From NCBI GenBank assembly GCA_965221605.1, contig CBDCSK010000014.1:372001-436000 (forward strand): 64,000 bases of DNA, in the 5' to 3' direction. This DNA comes from Aldehydirespirator sp965221605. Lineage in GTDB: Bacteria; Actinomycetota; Acidimicrobiia; Acidimicrobiales; Aldehydirespiratoraceae. A program made the translations under genes and the position numbers. Below, one piece after another: positions 37,656 through 45,792 of the stretch. Each line of letters opens with the position of its first letter. The stretch's first letter is position 1. The notes beneath the pieces were generated by a model. The model saw nothing but the letters and a program-made list of their open reading frames with translations, searched no databases and was not told the DNA's origin.

Positions 37656-38752
37656 CGGCTCTGGCGCGCTGAGGGGGCCGGCGCACAAGGCACCGGCCCC
37701 CCTGTCAGCGTTACATCACGCGATGTGGCCTGCGGCTAGAAGCCGTGGCCGATGCTCTCGTCGATGAACTCGTTGGTGAAGAGCTGGTCAGCGGTCAGGC
37801 TCGGATCGATGTCCATGCCCGCAGCCCGCATGTCGTCGAGCACCTTCGCGATGCGCTCAGGCACCATGTTGCCCACGATGCCGTCACCACCGTCACCGAT
37901 CAGGCCGAACTCGCGCTTGGCCGAATGCGAGAACTCAGCCAGATCAGGCGGATACACCCAGAAGTCCTCATACTTGAGCACCGCGTCCACGATGATCGCG
38001 TTGGCGCGGTCGGGGCTGTTGTTGAAGTCAACAGCCGCCTGCTGGATGATCGGCACCAGCCGCTCCAGACACGGCCTCAGCTCCTCCAGATCACCAGGGC
38101 GCACCCCGATCGTCTGGGAGTAGATCTGGAACCCGGCGTCATGCAGCAACTGGAACTCCACCGGCTTGCCCCACTGCTCATAGACATGCTCATAGGTGTA
38201 CACCTCAGAAGAGGCGAACCCCTGCTGGGCGATCGAGCCGCCCGCACCAACGAAGCGCGACGGGTTGCCCTCATAGGACGGGTCAACCTGATCAGCCGAC
38301 CAGATCCCCTGAGCCACGAACACCTCAGAGAAGGTGCCACCACCGAACACGTTGATGGTGATCCCCTGAGCACCCAGATCAGCGATGCTCTCAACATCGG
38401 GATAGGTCTCAGGATCCCACATGATCATCTGCGGGTTGCGCTCCAACGGAGCCACCACCGACATCAAAGGCGCCACATCCCAGTGGTTCACCTGCTGGTC
38501 GGTGGACGCATAACCCAAATGGATCCCCTCATCGACGGCCATGTGCTGTGACACCGGCGAGAACCCGATGGCCGGACCGCCCGTGCGGACCTCCCACTCA
38601 ATGCCCAGATCCTGGCCACCAAGCACCATCGAACCCCGGACGACCTTGTTGCCCACATCAACCACATAGTCATCGCCGAGCAGCTCATACATCGCCCCAT
38701 GCTCAGACTCCGGGAACCAATCCGTCTGAACCACCAACGGCGACGGACACAC
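37656..38752. repeat. 1.1-kb duplicated block, copy B
   Basis: This is the counterpart of 34992-36088. It forms the C-terminal domain of the tandem protein plus its 3' untranslated hairpin. The identity extends through noncoding sequence, which argues for recent duplication or gene conversion rather than protein-level selection. Confidence 0.85.
37673..37701. terminator. GC-rich hairpin between the two binding-protein genes
   Basis: Same stem and loop as 35009-35037, located after the stop of the tandem binding-protein gene and before the composite gene. It could reduce read-through within the operon. Confidence 0.5.
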
Positions 38753-40066
38753 ACCGGACAGGTCAACGGCCACGCCCTCTGCGGGTGCGGCGTCGATGTC
38801 GGCGTACGGCAGACCGATGTTGGGGTCGATGAACTCGTTGGTGAACAACTGGTCAGCGGTCAGGCTCGGATCGATGTCCATGCCCGCAGCCCGCATGTCG
38901 TCGAGCACCTTCGCGATGCGCTCAGGCACCATGTTGCCCACGATGCTGTCGGGGCCGTTGCCGATGAGGCCGAACTGGCGCTTGGCCGAATGCGAGAACT
39001 CAGCCAGATCAGGCGGATACACCCAGAAGTCCTGGTAGGTCTCTACCGCGTCCACGATGATCGCGTTGGCCCGAGCCGGGTTGGCGTCGAAGTCCACCAC
39101 GGCCTGCTGGATGATCGGCACCAGCCGCTCCAGACACGGCCTCAGATCCTCCAGATCACCAGGGCGCACCCCGATCGTCTGGGAGTAGATCTGGAACCCG
39201 GCGTCATGCAGCAACTGGAACTCCACCGGCTTGCCCCACTGCTCATAGACATGCTCATAGGTGTACACCTCAGAAGAGGCGAACCCCTGCTGGGCGATCG
39301 AGCCGCCCGCACCAACGAAGCGCGACGGGTTGCCCTCATAGGACGGGTCAACCTGATCAGCCGACCAGATCCCCTGAGCCACGAACACCTCAGAGAAGGT
39401 GCCACCACCGAACACGTTGATGGTGATCCCCTGAGCACCCAGATCAGCGATGCTCTCAACATCGGGATAGGTCTCAGGATCCCACATGATCATCTGCGGG
39501 TTGCGCTCCAACGGAGCCACCACCGACATCAAAGGCGCCACATCCCAGTGGTTCACCTGCTGGTCGGTGGACGCATAACCCAAATGGATCCCCTCATCGA
39601 CGGCCATGTGCTGTGACACCGGCGAGAACCCGATGGCCGGACCGCCCGTGCGGACCTCCCACTCAATGCCCAGGTCGGTGCCGCCGAGCACCATCGAGCC
39701 CCGGACGACCTTGTTGTCCACATCAACGATGTAGTCGTCGCCTACCAGCTCGTACATCGCCCCATGCTCAGACTCCGGGAACCAGTCCGTCTGGACAACC
39801 ATCGGCGATGGGCAGATCCCGGCCAGCTCGCCCTCGACCACCGGCACTGCGGTAGTCGTCGGCGCGGGCGCATCGTCCTCGTCCGCCGCCGGTGCCGCGT
39901 CGGCACCATCGTCGGGGGCGGCGTCCGCGTCTGACGGCGCGGTCGTGGCCTCCGGCGCGGCGGCCGTGCCGGGAGCGTCGACGTCATCGTCGTCGCCGCA
40001 GGCCGCGGCCACGAGGCCGAAAGCCAGCAGAACCGCGAAGAGACGTATCCACGTTCTGTTCTTCAC
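37736..40066 (-). CDS. Binding lipoprotein with two tandem NMT1/taurine-type domains
   Basis: This 776-residue protein starts at GTG 40066 behind AGGAGG. The lipoprotein signal (LFAVLLAFGLVAAACGDD) and an Ala/Asp/Pro linker lead to domain 1 (about residues 85-420). A short AAPAEGVAVDLSG linker joins it to domain 2 (about 437-776). Both domains carry TDWFPESEHGAMYEL, EVRTGGPAIGFSPVSQHMA and NVFGGGTFSEVFVAQGI. Domain 2 is apparently identical in DNA to the C-terminal half of the downstream gene, while domain 1 is a mosaic of identical and diverged stretches. Two tethered receptors per chain could raise local substrate capture for the partner permease. Confidence 0.9.
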   Translation of the reverse strand: MKNRTWIRLFAVLLAFGLVAAACGDDDDVDAPGTAAAPEATTAPSDADAAPDDGADAAPAADEDDAPAPTTTAVPVVEGELAGICPSPMVVQTDWFPESEHGAMYELVGDDYIVDVDNKVVRGSMVLGGTDLGIEWEVRTGGPAIGFSPVSQHMAVDEGIHLGYASTDQQVNHWDVAPLMSVVAPLERNPQMIMWDPETYPDVESIADLGAQGITINVFGGGTFSEVFVAQGIWSADQVDPSYEGNPSRFVGAGGSIAQQGFASSEVYTYEHVYEQWGKPVEFQLLHDAGFQIYSQTIGVRPGDLEDLRPCLERLVPIIQQAVVDFDANPARANAIIVDAVETYQDFWVYPPDLAEFSHSAKRQFGLIGNGPDSIVGNMVPERIAKVLDDMRAAGMDIDPSLTADQLFTNEFIDPNIGLPYADIDAAPAEGVAVDLSGVCPSPLVVQTDWFPESEHGAMYELLGDDYVVDVGNKVVRGSMVLGGQDLGIEWEVRTGGPAIGFSPVSQHMAVDEGIHLGYASTDQQVNHWDVAPLMSVVAPLERNPQMIMWDPETYPDVESIADLGAQGITINVFGGGTFSEVFVAQGIWSADQVDPSYEGNPSRFVGAGGSIAQQGFASSEVYTYEHVYEQWGKPVEFQLLHDAGFQIYSQTIGVRPGDLEELRPCLERLVPIIQQAAVDFNNSPDRANAIIVDAVLKYEDFWVYPPDLAEFSHSAKREFGLIGDGGDGIVGNMVPERIAKVLDDMRAAGMDIDPSLTADQLFTNEFIDESIGHGF
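39106..39673. repeat. Third copy, partial: 0.57-kb converted tract inside domain 1
   Basis: Nearly identical (one difference noticed, giving Asp instead of Glu) to the matching part of the 1.1-kb blocks. Both flanks of this tract, 38940-39105 and 39674-39830, differ by many silent and replacement changes. The sharp edges are typical of gene conversion. Confidence 0.75.
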
Positions 40067-40178
40067 TTGGATTCCTCCTGCAGGGATTATGAAGTGGTCG
40101 GGCCGCGCGCGGCTCCGACCCGACGAAGCTACAGGAGTCGTATACAGCCCTGCAAAGCGGGCGTCACCGCTGGAGTCG

Positions 40179-41081
40179 TCAGCCCAGCACCTCGGTCTCG
40201 TGCCATTTGCCGATGACGAGCTTCTGGATCCAGCCGAACGTCCAGAACGTCACGACGCCCAGAGCCGACGACATGATGACCGAGGTCAGGAGCTGCTCGC
40301 CGTCCAGCTGGCTCGCGTACCTTCGCAGGAGCTGGCCGATGCCGGCCTCGCCCTGGCCGAAGAAGAAGTCGCCGACGATGGCGCCGATCACGGCCAGGCC
40401 GGCGGAGATGCGCAGCCCCGCGAACACGGCCGGCAGGGCAGCCGGGAACATGAGTTTTCGGAGTCGGGTGAGGCGATTGGCCTGATGCAGTGTGAACAGG
40501 TCGTGCATGCCCCGCTCGGCCGACTGCAGCCCGAACAGGGTGTTCATGATGATCGGGAACAGCGAGATGATGATGCACACGATCACCCGCGCCGTCGTGC
40601 CGTAGCCGAACCAGAAGCCGATCATCGGCACGATGGCCAGGATCGGAATGGCCTGCAGGGTCACCGCGAAGGGGAAGACCGCCCGCTCGATCATCTTGGC
40701 CTGACTCATCATGGTGGCCAGGAAGAATCCGATGCTGATGGCGATGCCCAAACCGATCAAAGCCACCTGCGTGCTGTTCCACAGCGCCGTGAGGATCCGC
40801 GAGAAGTTGTCCCATTCCAGGAAGCCGACCTCCACGACTTTGTGCGGAGGCTGCAGCAGGAACCGGCGACTGGGTTCGAGAATCACATACGAGATCACGT
40901 ACCAGAAGCCGAGCAGCGCAGCCCCCAGCACCACCGGAGGCACGGCCACCCGAACCAGGCTCTTCGGCCGGGAGGCGCCCGGCAGGGGCCCGGGGGTGTG
41001 GACCAGCGCCTCCTCCGCGGGCGGAAGGTCCGCAGCCGAGTCCTCCGGTGCCGGGCGGATCAGGTCGGGGCTCACGGTCAT
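40179..41081 (-). CDS. ABC transporter permease, taurine/nitrate (SsuC/TauC) type
   Basis: This 300-residue integral membrane protein has a Pro-rich cytoplasmic N terminus and about six transmembrane segments. It carries the EAA loop QANRLTRLRKLMFPAALPAVFAGLRISAGLAVIGAIVGD near residue 205. It matches the BPD_transp_1 family used with NMT1/SsuA-type binding proteins. The start ATG at 41081 lies 2 nt after the ATPase stop. It would form the channel for ligands captured by the downstream multi-domain lipoproteins. Confidence 0.93.
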   Translation of the reverse strand: MTVSPDLIRPAPEDSAADLPPAEEALVHTPGPLPGASRPKSLVRVAVPPVVLGAALLGFWYVISYVILEPSRRFLLQPPHKVVEVGFLEWDNFSRILTALWNSTQVALIGLGIAISIGFFLATMMSQAKMIERAVFPFAVTLQAIPILAIVPMIGFWFGYGTTARVIVCIIISLFPIIMNTLFGLQSAERGMHDLFTLHQANRLTRLRKLMFPAALPAVFAGLRISAGLAVIGAIVGDFFFGQGEAGIGQLLRRYASQLDGEQLLTSVIMSSALGVVTFWTFGWIQKLVIGKWHETEVLG

Positions 41082-41083
41082 GA

Positions 41084-41848
41084 TTAGGAACCTCGCAGGG
41101 CTAGGGAGACCTCGCCGCTGAGTTGGGCGAAGTCCGGGTCGAAGCGCAGCTCGGGCTGGCGCGGGTAGCTGAACGGCACGTCGAAACCGGCGATTATCCG
41201 CCCCGGTCGAGCCGACATGACGTACACCTTGGTGCTCATGAACACCGCTTCGCTGATGGAGTGGGTGATGAACAGCCCGGCGAACCCCTCCGACTGGAAC
41301 AGCCGCTGCGTCTCTTCGTTGAGGTGCTCCCGGGTCATCTCGTCCACCGCGCCGAAGGGCTCGTCGAACAGGAACACGGGAGGCTTCAGGGTGAGGGTGC
41401 GGGCCAGCGAGGTCCGCATCCTCATGCCGCCGGACAGTGACTTCGGGTAGTGGTTCTCGAAGCCGGTCAGGCCGACCAGCTCGATGGCTGCGGTCGACAG
41501 CCTCGTTCGCTCAGTGGATTCGAATCCGTGCAGCTCGGCCAGCAGCTCGATGTTCTGGCGCACTGTACGCCAGGGCAGCAGCGTGGCGTCCTGGAACACG
41601 TAGCCGAGACGCTCGCGGTCGACCTCCACGCTGCCGGCGGTGGGATCCAGCAGGCCCGAGGCGATCCGCAGCAGGGTCGACTTGCCGCAGCCCGAGGGCC
41701 CCACGACGGTGATGAACTCACCCTTGTCGATCGAGAACGTGATGTCTCTCAGCGCTTCGGTTCCGTCGGGGAAGGTCATGCCTATCCCCTCGAAGGACAG
41801 CGCGCTGGTGGTGGTCACAGTCGTCACCAGATCCGTCTCCCCATTCAT
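41084..41848 (-). CDS. ABC transporter ATP-binding protein, taurine/nitrate (SsuB/TauB) type
   Basis: This 254-residue ATPase is taken from ATG 41848; an upstream 28-codon extension is unlikely. Motifs are Walker A GPSGCGKSTLL near residue 45, Q-loop YVFQDATLLPWRTV, signature LSGGMRMRTSLARTL, Walker B VFLFDEPFGAVDE, and H-loop LFITHSISEAVFMS. Domain order and the PWRTV motif are typical of SsuB/TauB. It is the first gene of a four-gene operon and is divergent from the flavodoxin-like gene at 41924. Confidence 0.94.
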   Translation of the reverse strand: MNGETDLVTTVTTTSALSFEGIGMTFPDGTEALRDITFSIDKGEFITVVGPSGCGKSTLLRIASGLLDPTAGSVEVDRERLGYVFQDATLLPWRTVRQNIELLAELHGFESTERTRLSTAAIELVGLTGFENHYPKSLSGGMRMRTSLARTLTLKPPVFLFDEPFGAVDEMTREHLNEETQRLFQSEGFAGLFITHSISEAVFMSTKVYVMSARPGRIIAGFDVPFSYPRQPELRFDPDFAQLSGEVSLALRGS

Positions 41849-41854
41849 AGCGAA

Positions 41855-41894
41855 TACTGTGGAGGTTGCCTGTTGCGGCGGCGACCATACAGTA
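41855..41894. promoter_or_regulatory. Divergent promoter region with TACTGT/ACAGTA dyad
   Basis: The 75-bp gap between the divergent ATPase and flavodoxin-like genes holds TACTGT (41855-41860) and ACAGTA (41889-41894) in dyad symmetry. A tandem GACCAGACCG repeat follows just before 41924. These are plausible regulatory sites; no regulator gene is adjacent. Confidence 0.3.
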
Positions 41895-41923
41895 CCGCGA
41901 CCAGACCGTGACCAGACCGGTGA

Positions 41924-42487
41924 ATGATGCACGTCCTACTACTCGACGGCTACCTCCCCGACGACGCCGACCGCCGTGTGGTGGTCGAATCCATCGAAGA
42001 GCTGGCGGCCGGGCGCCACGAGGTTGACCTGCTGGCCGTTCACGACTTCAACCCCGTGATGTCGGCCGCTGAGCGGGCCGCCTACCACAGCGACCAGCCG
42101 GTGATCTCCGACGATGTGCGCGACTCCGCCGCCAGGCTGCAGGCCGCCGACGCTCTGCTGTTCTGCTACCCCACCGTGGCGTTCAACGTGCCCGCCTCGC
42201 TGAAGGGCTGGCTGGAGCGGGTGATGGTGCCCGGGGTGGCGTTCGTGTTCGACGACCGGCACCGGGTGCGGCCCGGCATGCAGAACATCCGCCGGATAGG
42301 GGCGGTCACCACCAGCCCCCACAGCCGGATGACCCGGTTCCGGGCCCGCGACGCCGGCAAGCGGACCACAGCCCGGACGCTGCGGCTCAGCGCCCACAAA
42401 CGCTGCCGGACCACCTTCGTCTCAGTCCCCTCCCCCGCCGACAACGAAGGCATAGCCAAGATCCGCAAAGCCCTAAGCCGCTGGTAA
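41924..42487 (+). CDS. Flavodoxin-like NAD(P)H:quinone oxidoreductase family protein
   Basis: This 187-residue protein belongs to the Flavodoxin_2/NQO-like family. It begins MHVLLLDGYLPDD, has the flavin-binding segment LQAADALLFCYPTVAFNVPASLKGWLERVMVPG near residue 85, and GAVTTSPHSRMTRF near 125. Two ATGs (41924 and 41927) are in frame. Such enzymes reduce quinones, azo or nitro compounds with FMN or FAD. It is divergent from the ABC operon. Confidence 0.8.
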   Translation: MMHVLLLDGYLPDDADRRVVVESIEELAAGRHEVDLLAVHDFNPVMSAAERAAYHSDQPVISDDVRDSAARLQAADALLFCYPTVAFNVPASLKGWLERVMVPGVAFVFDDRHRVRPGMQNIRRIGAVTTSPHSRMTRFRARDAGKRTTARTLRLSAHKRCRTTFVSVPSPADNEGIAKIRKALSRW

Positions 42488-42509
42488 CCCACCCCGCCAG
42501 GCCGGCGGG

Positions 42510-42589
42510 TGGCGGCGAGGAACGGTCGACGGACAATGGGGCGAAGCCCCGTCGGTCGAACGGCCTCGACGACAGGACCCGCCGGCCGG
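42510..42589 (+). repeat. 80-bp inverted repeat with internal hairpin, left copy
   Basis: 76 of 80 positions match the reverse complement of 46384-46463. The centre contains GGGGCGAAGCCCC followed by GTCGGTC, able to form a tight hairpin. It lies directly after the stop of the LLM oxidoreductase (minus strand). It may act as a bidirectional terminator or REP-like element. Confidence 0.85.
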
Positions 42590-42599
42590 AAGGGCCTGC

Positions 42600-43757
42600 T
42601 CAGGACCCAGGCAGTAGCGGCAGCACTTCCTCAGCAATGCGGTGCAACTGCTCCTCGACCTTCGAGTAGGCGTCACCAGGCATGGCCGGAAAAAGCAGCA
42701 GGTTCTCCAGCCCGATCTCCTCGTCGTAGGAGTTGATGAACTCGGCCACCTGCTCGCCGGTGCCCACCACGCAGGTCTTCTGGTCGATGGACTCCTCCAG
42801 GGTGGGGATCAGCCCCGGCTTGGCCGGACGGCCGTCGGGGCCCATGTAGCCCTTGCTCCAGCCGTAGGGCCCCAGGAACTTCCAGAACTCGTCGTGGCCG
42901 TCGCGGAACGCCACCTCGGCCGCCTCGTAGGTGTCATCCACCCTCACGTTCATCACCAGCAGGCGGTGCTCGCCCCGCTCGAGCTCGCGGCCGTGGTGGG
43001 CCGCGTAGATCTCGGCGAACTTCTCCCAGCGCATCTTCACGAAGGAGTGGTGGTTGTTCCAGAACACGCCGCCCCAGCCCCAGCGGGGCACCTGCTCGAG
43101 GGTGGGCGGCGAGGTGATCGCCTGCCAGATCTCGTAGGGGTAGAGGGGTCGGGGCACCAGCGAGAGCTCGGTCACGAAGCCGCCCCGGTCGGGGATGCCC
43201 GGCGGCGGGAAGTCGTAGACGTCGCCGTGGAAGCTGAAGGACTCGTTGTCCAGTGCCAGCCGGATCACCTGCATGGCCTCGTCGAACTGCTTGCGGTTGA
43301 GCTCGTCGGCCGCGGCCTTGTCGGGGTTGTCGAAGCTGCCGATCTTGGTGCCCAGCGTCTCGGCCTCGCGCGGCACCGTGCCCCGGCCCACACCGAGGAT
43401 CCCGCGGCCGCCGGAGATGTTGTGCATCGTGGCGAAGTCCTCGGCCAGCCGCAGGGGATGCCACTGGGGCACGATGTTGAACGCCATGCCGATGCGGATG
43501 TTCTCGGTGCGCTCGGCCAGGATCGTGCCCACCAGGATCCCGTTTGGGATCACCTCGTAGCCCTCGTACTGGAAGTGGTGCTCGGTCAGCCAGTACGAGT
43601 CGAACCCCAGGCGGTCGCACACCACGCCCATGTCGATGATCCGCTCGGTGGTCCGCCACATCTCCTTGTGGCCGAAGCGCCGGTCGGTGGGGGCGGGGGG
43701 CCCGCCGCCCGCATCGGGGAACTCAGCCCCGCCGAACAGGAACACACCGGTGCGCAT
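42600..43757 (-). CDS. Luciferase-like (LLM) flavin-dependent oxidoreductase
   Basis: This 385-residue TIM-barrel protein starts at ATG 43757. Family hallmarks are DRLGFDSYWLTEHHFQYEGYE near residue 50, NIRIGMAFNIVPQWHPLRLAED near 85, and GRGILGVGRGTVPREAE near 120. It is distantly related to the enzyme at 12969-14204 (same EHHF/H..EGYE block). The cofactor may be FMN or F420. The adjacent UbiD/UbiX and monooxygenase-like genes suggest aromatic or terpenoid breakdown. Confidence 0.88.
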   Translation of the reverse strand: MRTGVFLFGGAEFPDAGGGPPAPTDRRFGHKEMWRTTERIIDMGVVCDRLGFDSYWLTEHHFQYEGYEVIPNGILVGTILAERTENIRIGMAFNIVPQWHPLRLAEDFATMHNISGGRGILGVGRGTVPREAETLGTKIGSFDNPDKAAADELNRKQFDEAMQVIRLALDNESFSFHGDVYDFPPPGIPDRGGFVTELSLVPRPLYPYEIWQAITSPPTLEQVPRWGWGGVFWNNHHSFVKMRWEKFAEIYAAHHGRELERGEHRLLVMNVRVDDTYEAAEVAFRDGHDEFWKFLGPYGWSKGYMGPDGRPAKPGLIPTLEESIDQKTCVVGTGEQVAEFINSYDEEIGLENLLLFPAMPGDAYSKVEEQLHRIAEEVLPLLPGS

Positions 43758-43787
43758 GGCTTCACTGTAGGCGGGCGCCCCGCCTCC

Positions 43788-43838
43788 CCAAATCTGTAGA
43801 GATCTCCACCTATACGGCGACTTTCTCTACAGATTTGG
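43788..43838. promoter_or_regulatory. Perfect 15-bp palindrome upstream of LLM gene
   Basis: CCAAATCTGTAGAGA (43788-43802) is repeated as its exact reverse complement at 43824-43838, with a 21-bp spacer. It lies 31 bp upstream of the LLM start and 37 bp after the stop of the TIGR03792-like gene. AT-rich arms favour an operator; an RNA hairpin is also possible. Confidence 0.5.
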
Positions 43839-43874
43839 TCCTGGGACCGGAGTCAGCGGGCCGGTGGGGCCGAT

Positions 43875-44165
43875 TCAGCAGTCGCGGACCACCCGGAATG
43901 ACCGCATGGTGGCGTCCCGGCACCACTCCCCCATGGCGTCGTCGACGGCCTCGACGTCGGCGCGGGGCACGTCGTCCCAGGCCTGCTGCGACTCCCAGCG
44001 GATCACGGCGTGCACCCGGCCGGGGTCGTCGTCGTCCACCCACATCTCCTTGTCGGCGAATCCGGGCCGGGTCTCCAGGTAGCGGCTCCAGTGGCGTTCC
44101 TCGACGGCCAGCCACTGGTCGCGCTCGGCCGGGTCGACATCGAAGGTCAGGAACTCGATCACCAT
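43875..44165 (-). CDS. Small monooxygenase-like protein (TIGR03792 family)
   Basis: This 96-residue protein starts at ATG 44165 (a TTG three codons upstream is possible). It reads MVIEFLTFDVDPAERDQWLAVE, LETRPGFADKEMWVDDDDPGRVHAVIRW. These match the TIGR03792 ferredoxin-like dimeric alpha-beta barrel family related to antibiotic-biosynthesis monooxygenases. The function of the family is unknown. Its position upstream of, and in the same direction as, the LLM gene suggests co-expression. Confidence 0.75.
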   Translation of the reverse strand: MVIEFLTFDVDPAERDQWLAVEERHWSRYLETRPGFADKEMWVDDDDPGRVHAVIRWESQQAWDDVPRADVEAVDDAMGEWCRDATMRSFRVVRDC

Positions 44166-44175
44166 CGGCCTCAAG

Positions 44176-44305
44176 CTAGTGGGCTGTCCACCAGTGTTCG
44201 TCGGTGACGTCGCCGAATCTTGGTGCGATTCTTGTGGGTATACGACGTATTCCTCTCCCGAGATTCCTTGGTGCCACGCGCGCAGGTTTGCGGACAGCCC
44301 ACTAG
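44176..44305. mobile_element. 130-bp MITE with 14-bp perfect terminal inverted repeats (IS630/Tc1-like ends)
   Basis: CTAGTGGGCTGTCC at 44176-44189 is repeated as an exact inverted copy at 44292-44305. Both ends carry CTAG, so the TA within each could be the target duplication that IS630/Tc1-mariner transposases make at CTAG or TA sites. No open reading frame lies inside. The element sits between the TIGR03792-like gene and the UbiD gene. Confidence 0.75.
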
Positions 44306-44399
44306 AGGCCGAGGGCGGGGCCCCGGTGAAGGCGGCGGCATGCGGGGTCGGGTGGCGGGCGACTTCAGCGTCAGACGGCCGGGGGCGTAGGGTGGACCC

Positions 44400-45746
44400 A
44401 TGACTGAAGCCGTCTGCGACCTGCGCAGCTACATGGCCGTCGCCGAGGCGGCCGGGATGCTCAACCGGATCTCACGCCCGGTGAGCCTCGAGCATGAGCT
44501 GGCCGACGTGGCCGCCGCGCTGGAGCGGGCCGACGCCGGCCCGGCGCTGTTCGAGGCACCCAAGGACTCGCCTTGGCCGATCTTCTCGGGCTCGGTCTCG
44601 AGCCGGCGCACCGCCGCGCTGGCCCTGGGATGCGAGCCCGGCGAGGTGGTGGACCGCATGGGCTACGCCCTCGAGCCCGCCAACGGCGTGGCCACGGCCC
44701 GGGTCGAGGCCGCCGCCTGGCACGACAACTGCGTGACCGGAGACGACGTGGATCTGGGCACCATCCCGATCCCCACGCACTCCCGGGGCGACGGCGGGGC
44801 CTTCATCACCGGCGCGGTGAGCGTCACCAAGGATCCGGTCGGCGGCCGGGGCAACCTGTCGTACAACCGGATGCTGATGCTGGACCGCAACATCTTGGGC
44901 TTCAACGTCAACGAGTGGCGCGACGTGGGGACATTCATGCGCAGCCGGCCCGACCCCGACGCTCCCTTCGACGTGGCGCTGGCCATCGGGCTCGACCCCG
45001 CGGTGATGATCGCCGCGGGAGTCCGCACCCCGATCGACGAGCTGCATATCGCCGGGGCGCTGCGGGACCGCCCGGTGGAGGTCTGCCGGGGCGTCACCGT
45101 CGACGTGGACGTGCCGGCGCGGGCCGAGGTGGTGATCGAGGGCCGGATCCGCCCCGCCGAGCGGGCCGACGAGGGGCCGCTGGCCGAGTTCCACGGCTAC
45201 CACGGCGAGATGTGGCCCAGCCCCACCGTGGAGGTGACCGCCGTCTCGTGGCGTCACAGCCCGATCTACCAGACGATCATCCCGGGCTGGTACGAGCACG
45301 TGTTCATCGGCAACGTGCTGCCCCGCGAGCCGCTGCTGCGCCGCTTCGTGCGCCACATCGACCCCCATGCCGACGTGCATATCCCGCCCTACGGCAACGG
45401 GTTCCTGGCTGTCATCCAGATCGACCGCGACAATCCGGGCACGCCCAAGAACCTGGCCATGGCGGCGATGGCGGCCCACATCAACATCCGCAACGTGATC
45501 GTGGTGGACCGCGACATCGACGTCAGCCAGCCGTCGGAGCTGCATTGGGCCCTCACCAACCGGGTCCACTGGCTCGACGACGTGTTCACCGCGGGCGACG
45601 CCCAGAGCCACGAGATGGATCCCACCGCCGACAACCGGGGCGTCGGCACCAAGGTGGGCATCGACGCCACCTACAAGCGGGAGCGCCGCGAGTACGGCGA
45701 GCGGGTCGCCTACGCCCCCGTCGACCTGCAGAAATATCTGCCGTGA
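44400..45746 (+). CDS. UbiD-family prenylated-FMN-dependent decarboxylase
   Basis: This 448-residue protein begins with DLRSYMAVAEAAGMLNRISRPVSLEHELADVAAALE. The prFMN/metal-binding block HDNCVTGDDVDLGTIPIPTHSRGDGGAFITGAVSVTKDP lies near residue 110, and the catalytic acidic stretch ADEGPLAEFHGYHGEMW near residue 255. UbiD enzymes reversibly decarboxylate aromatic or alpha,beta-unsaturated acids. The adjacent UbiX gene makes its cofactor, which supports the assignment. The substrate is not identifiable from sequence. Confidence 0.93.
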   Translation: MTEAVCDLRSYMAVAEAAGMLNRISRPVSLEHELADVAAALERADAGPALFEAPKDSPWPIFSGSVSSRRTAALALGCEPGEVVDRMGYALEPANGVATARVEAAAWHDNCVTGDDVDLGTIPIPTHSRGDGGAFITGAVSVTKDPVGGRGNLSYNRMLMLDRNILGFNVNEWRDVGTFMRSRPDPDAPFDVALAIGLDPAVMIAAGVRTPIDELHIAGALRDRPVEVCRGVTVDVDVPARAEVVIEGRIRPAERADEGPLAEFHGYHGEMWPSPTVEVTAVSWRHSPIYQTIIPGWYEHVFIGNVLPREPLLRRFVRHIDPHADVHIPPYGNGFLAVIQIDRDNPGTPKNLAMAAMAAHINIRNVIVVDRDIDVSQPSELHWALTNRVHWLDDVFTAGDAQSHEMDPTADNRGVGTKVGIDATYKRERREYGERVAYAPVDLQKYLP

Positions 45747-45792
45747 GCGGAGCGTACCTCGCCCCTGGACGCCACCAGCGCGGACGCCTGCT

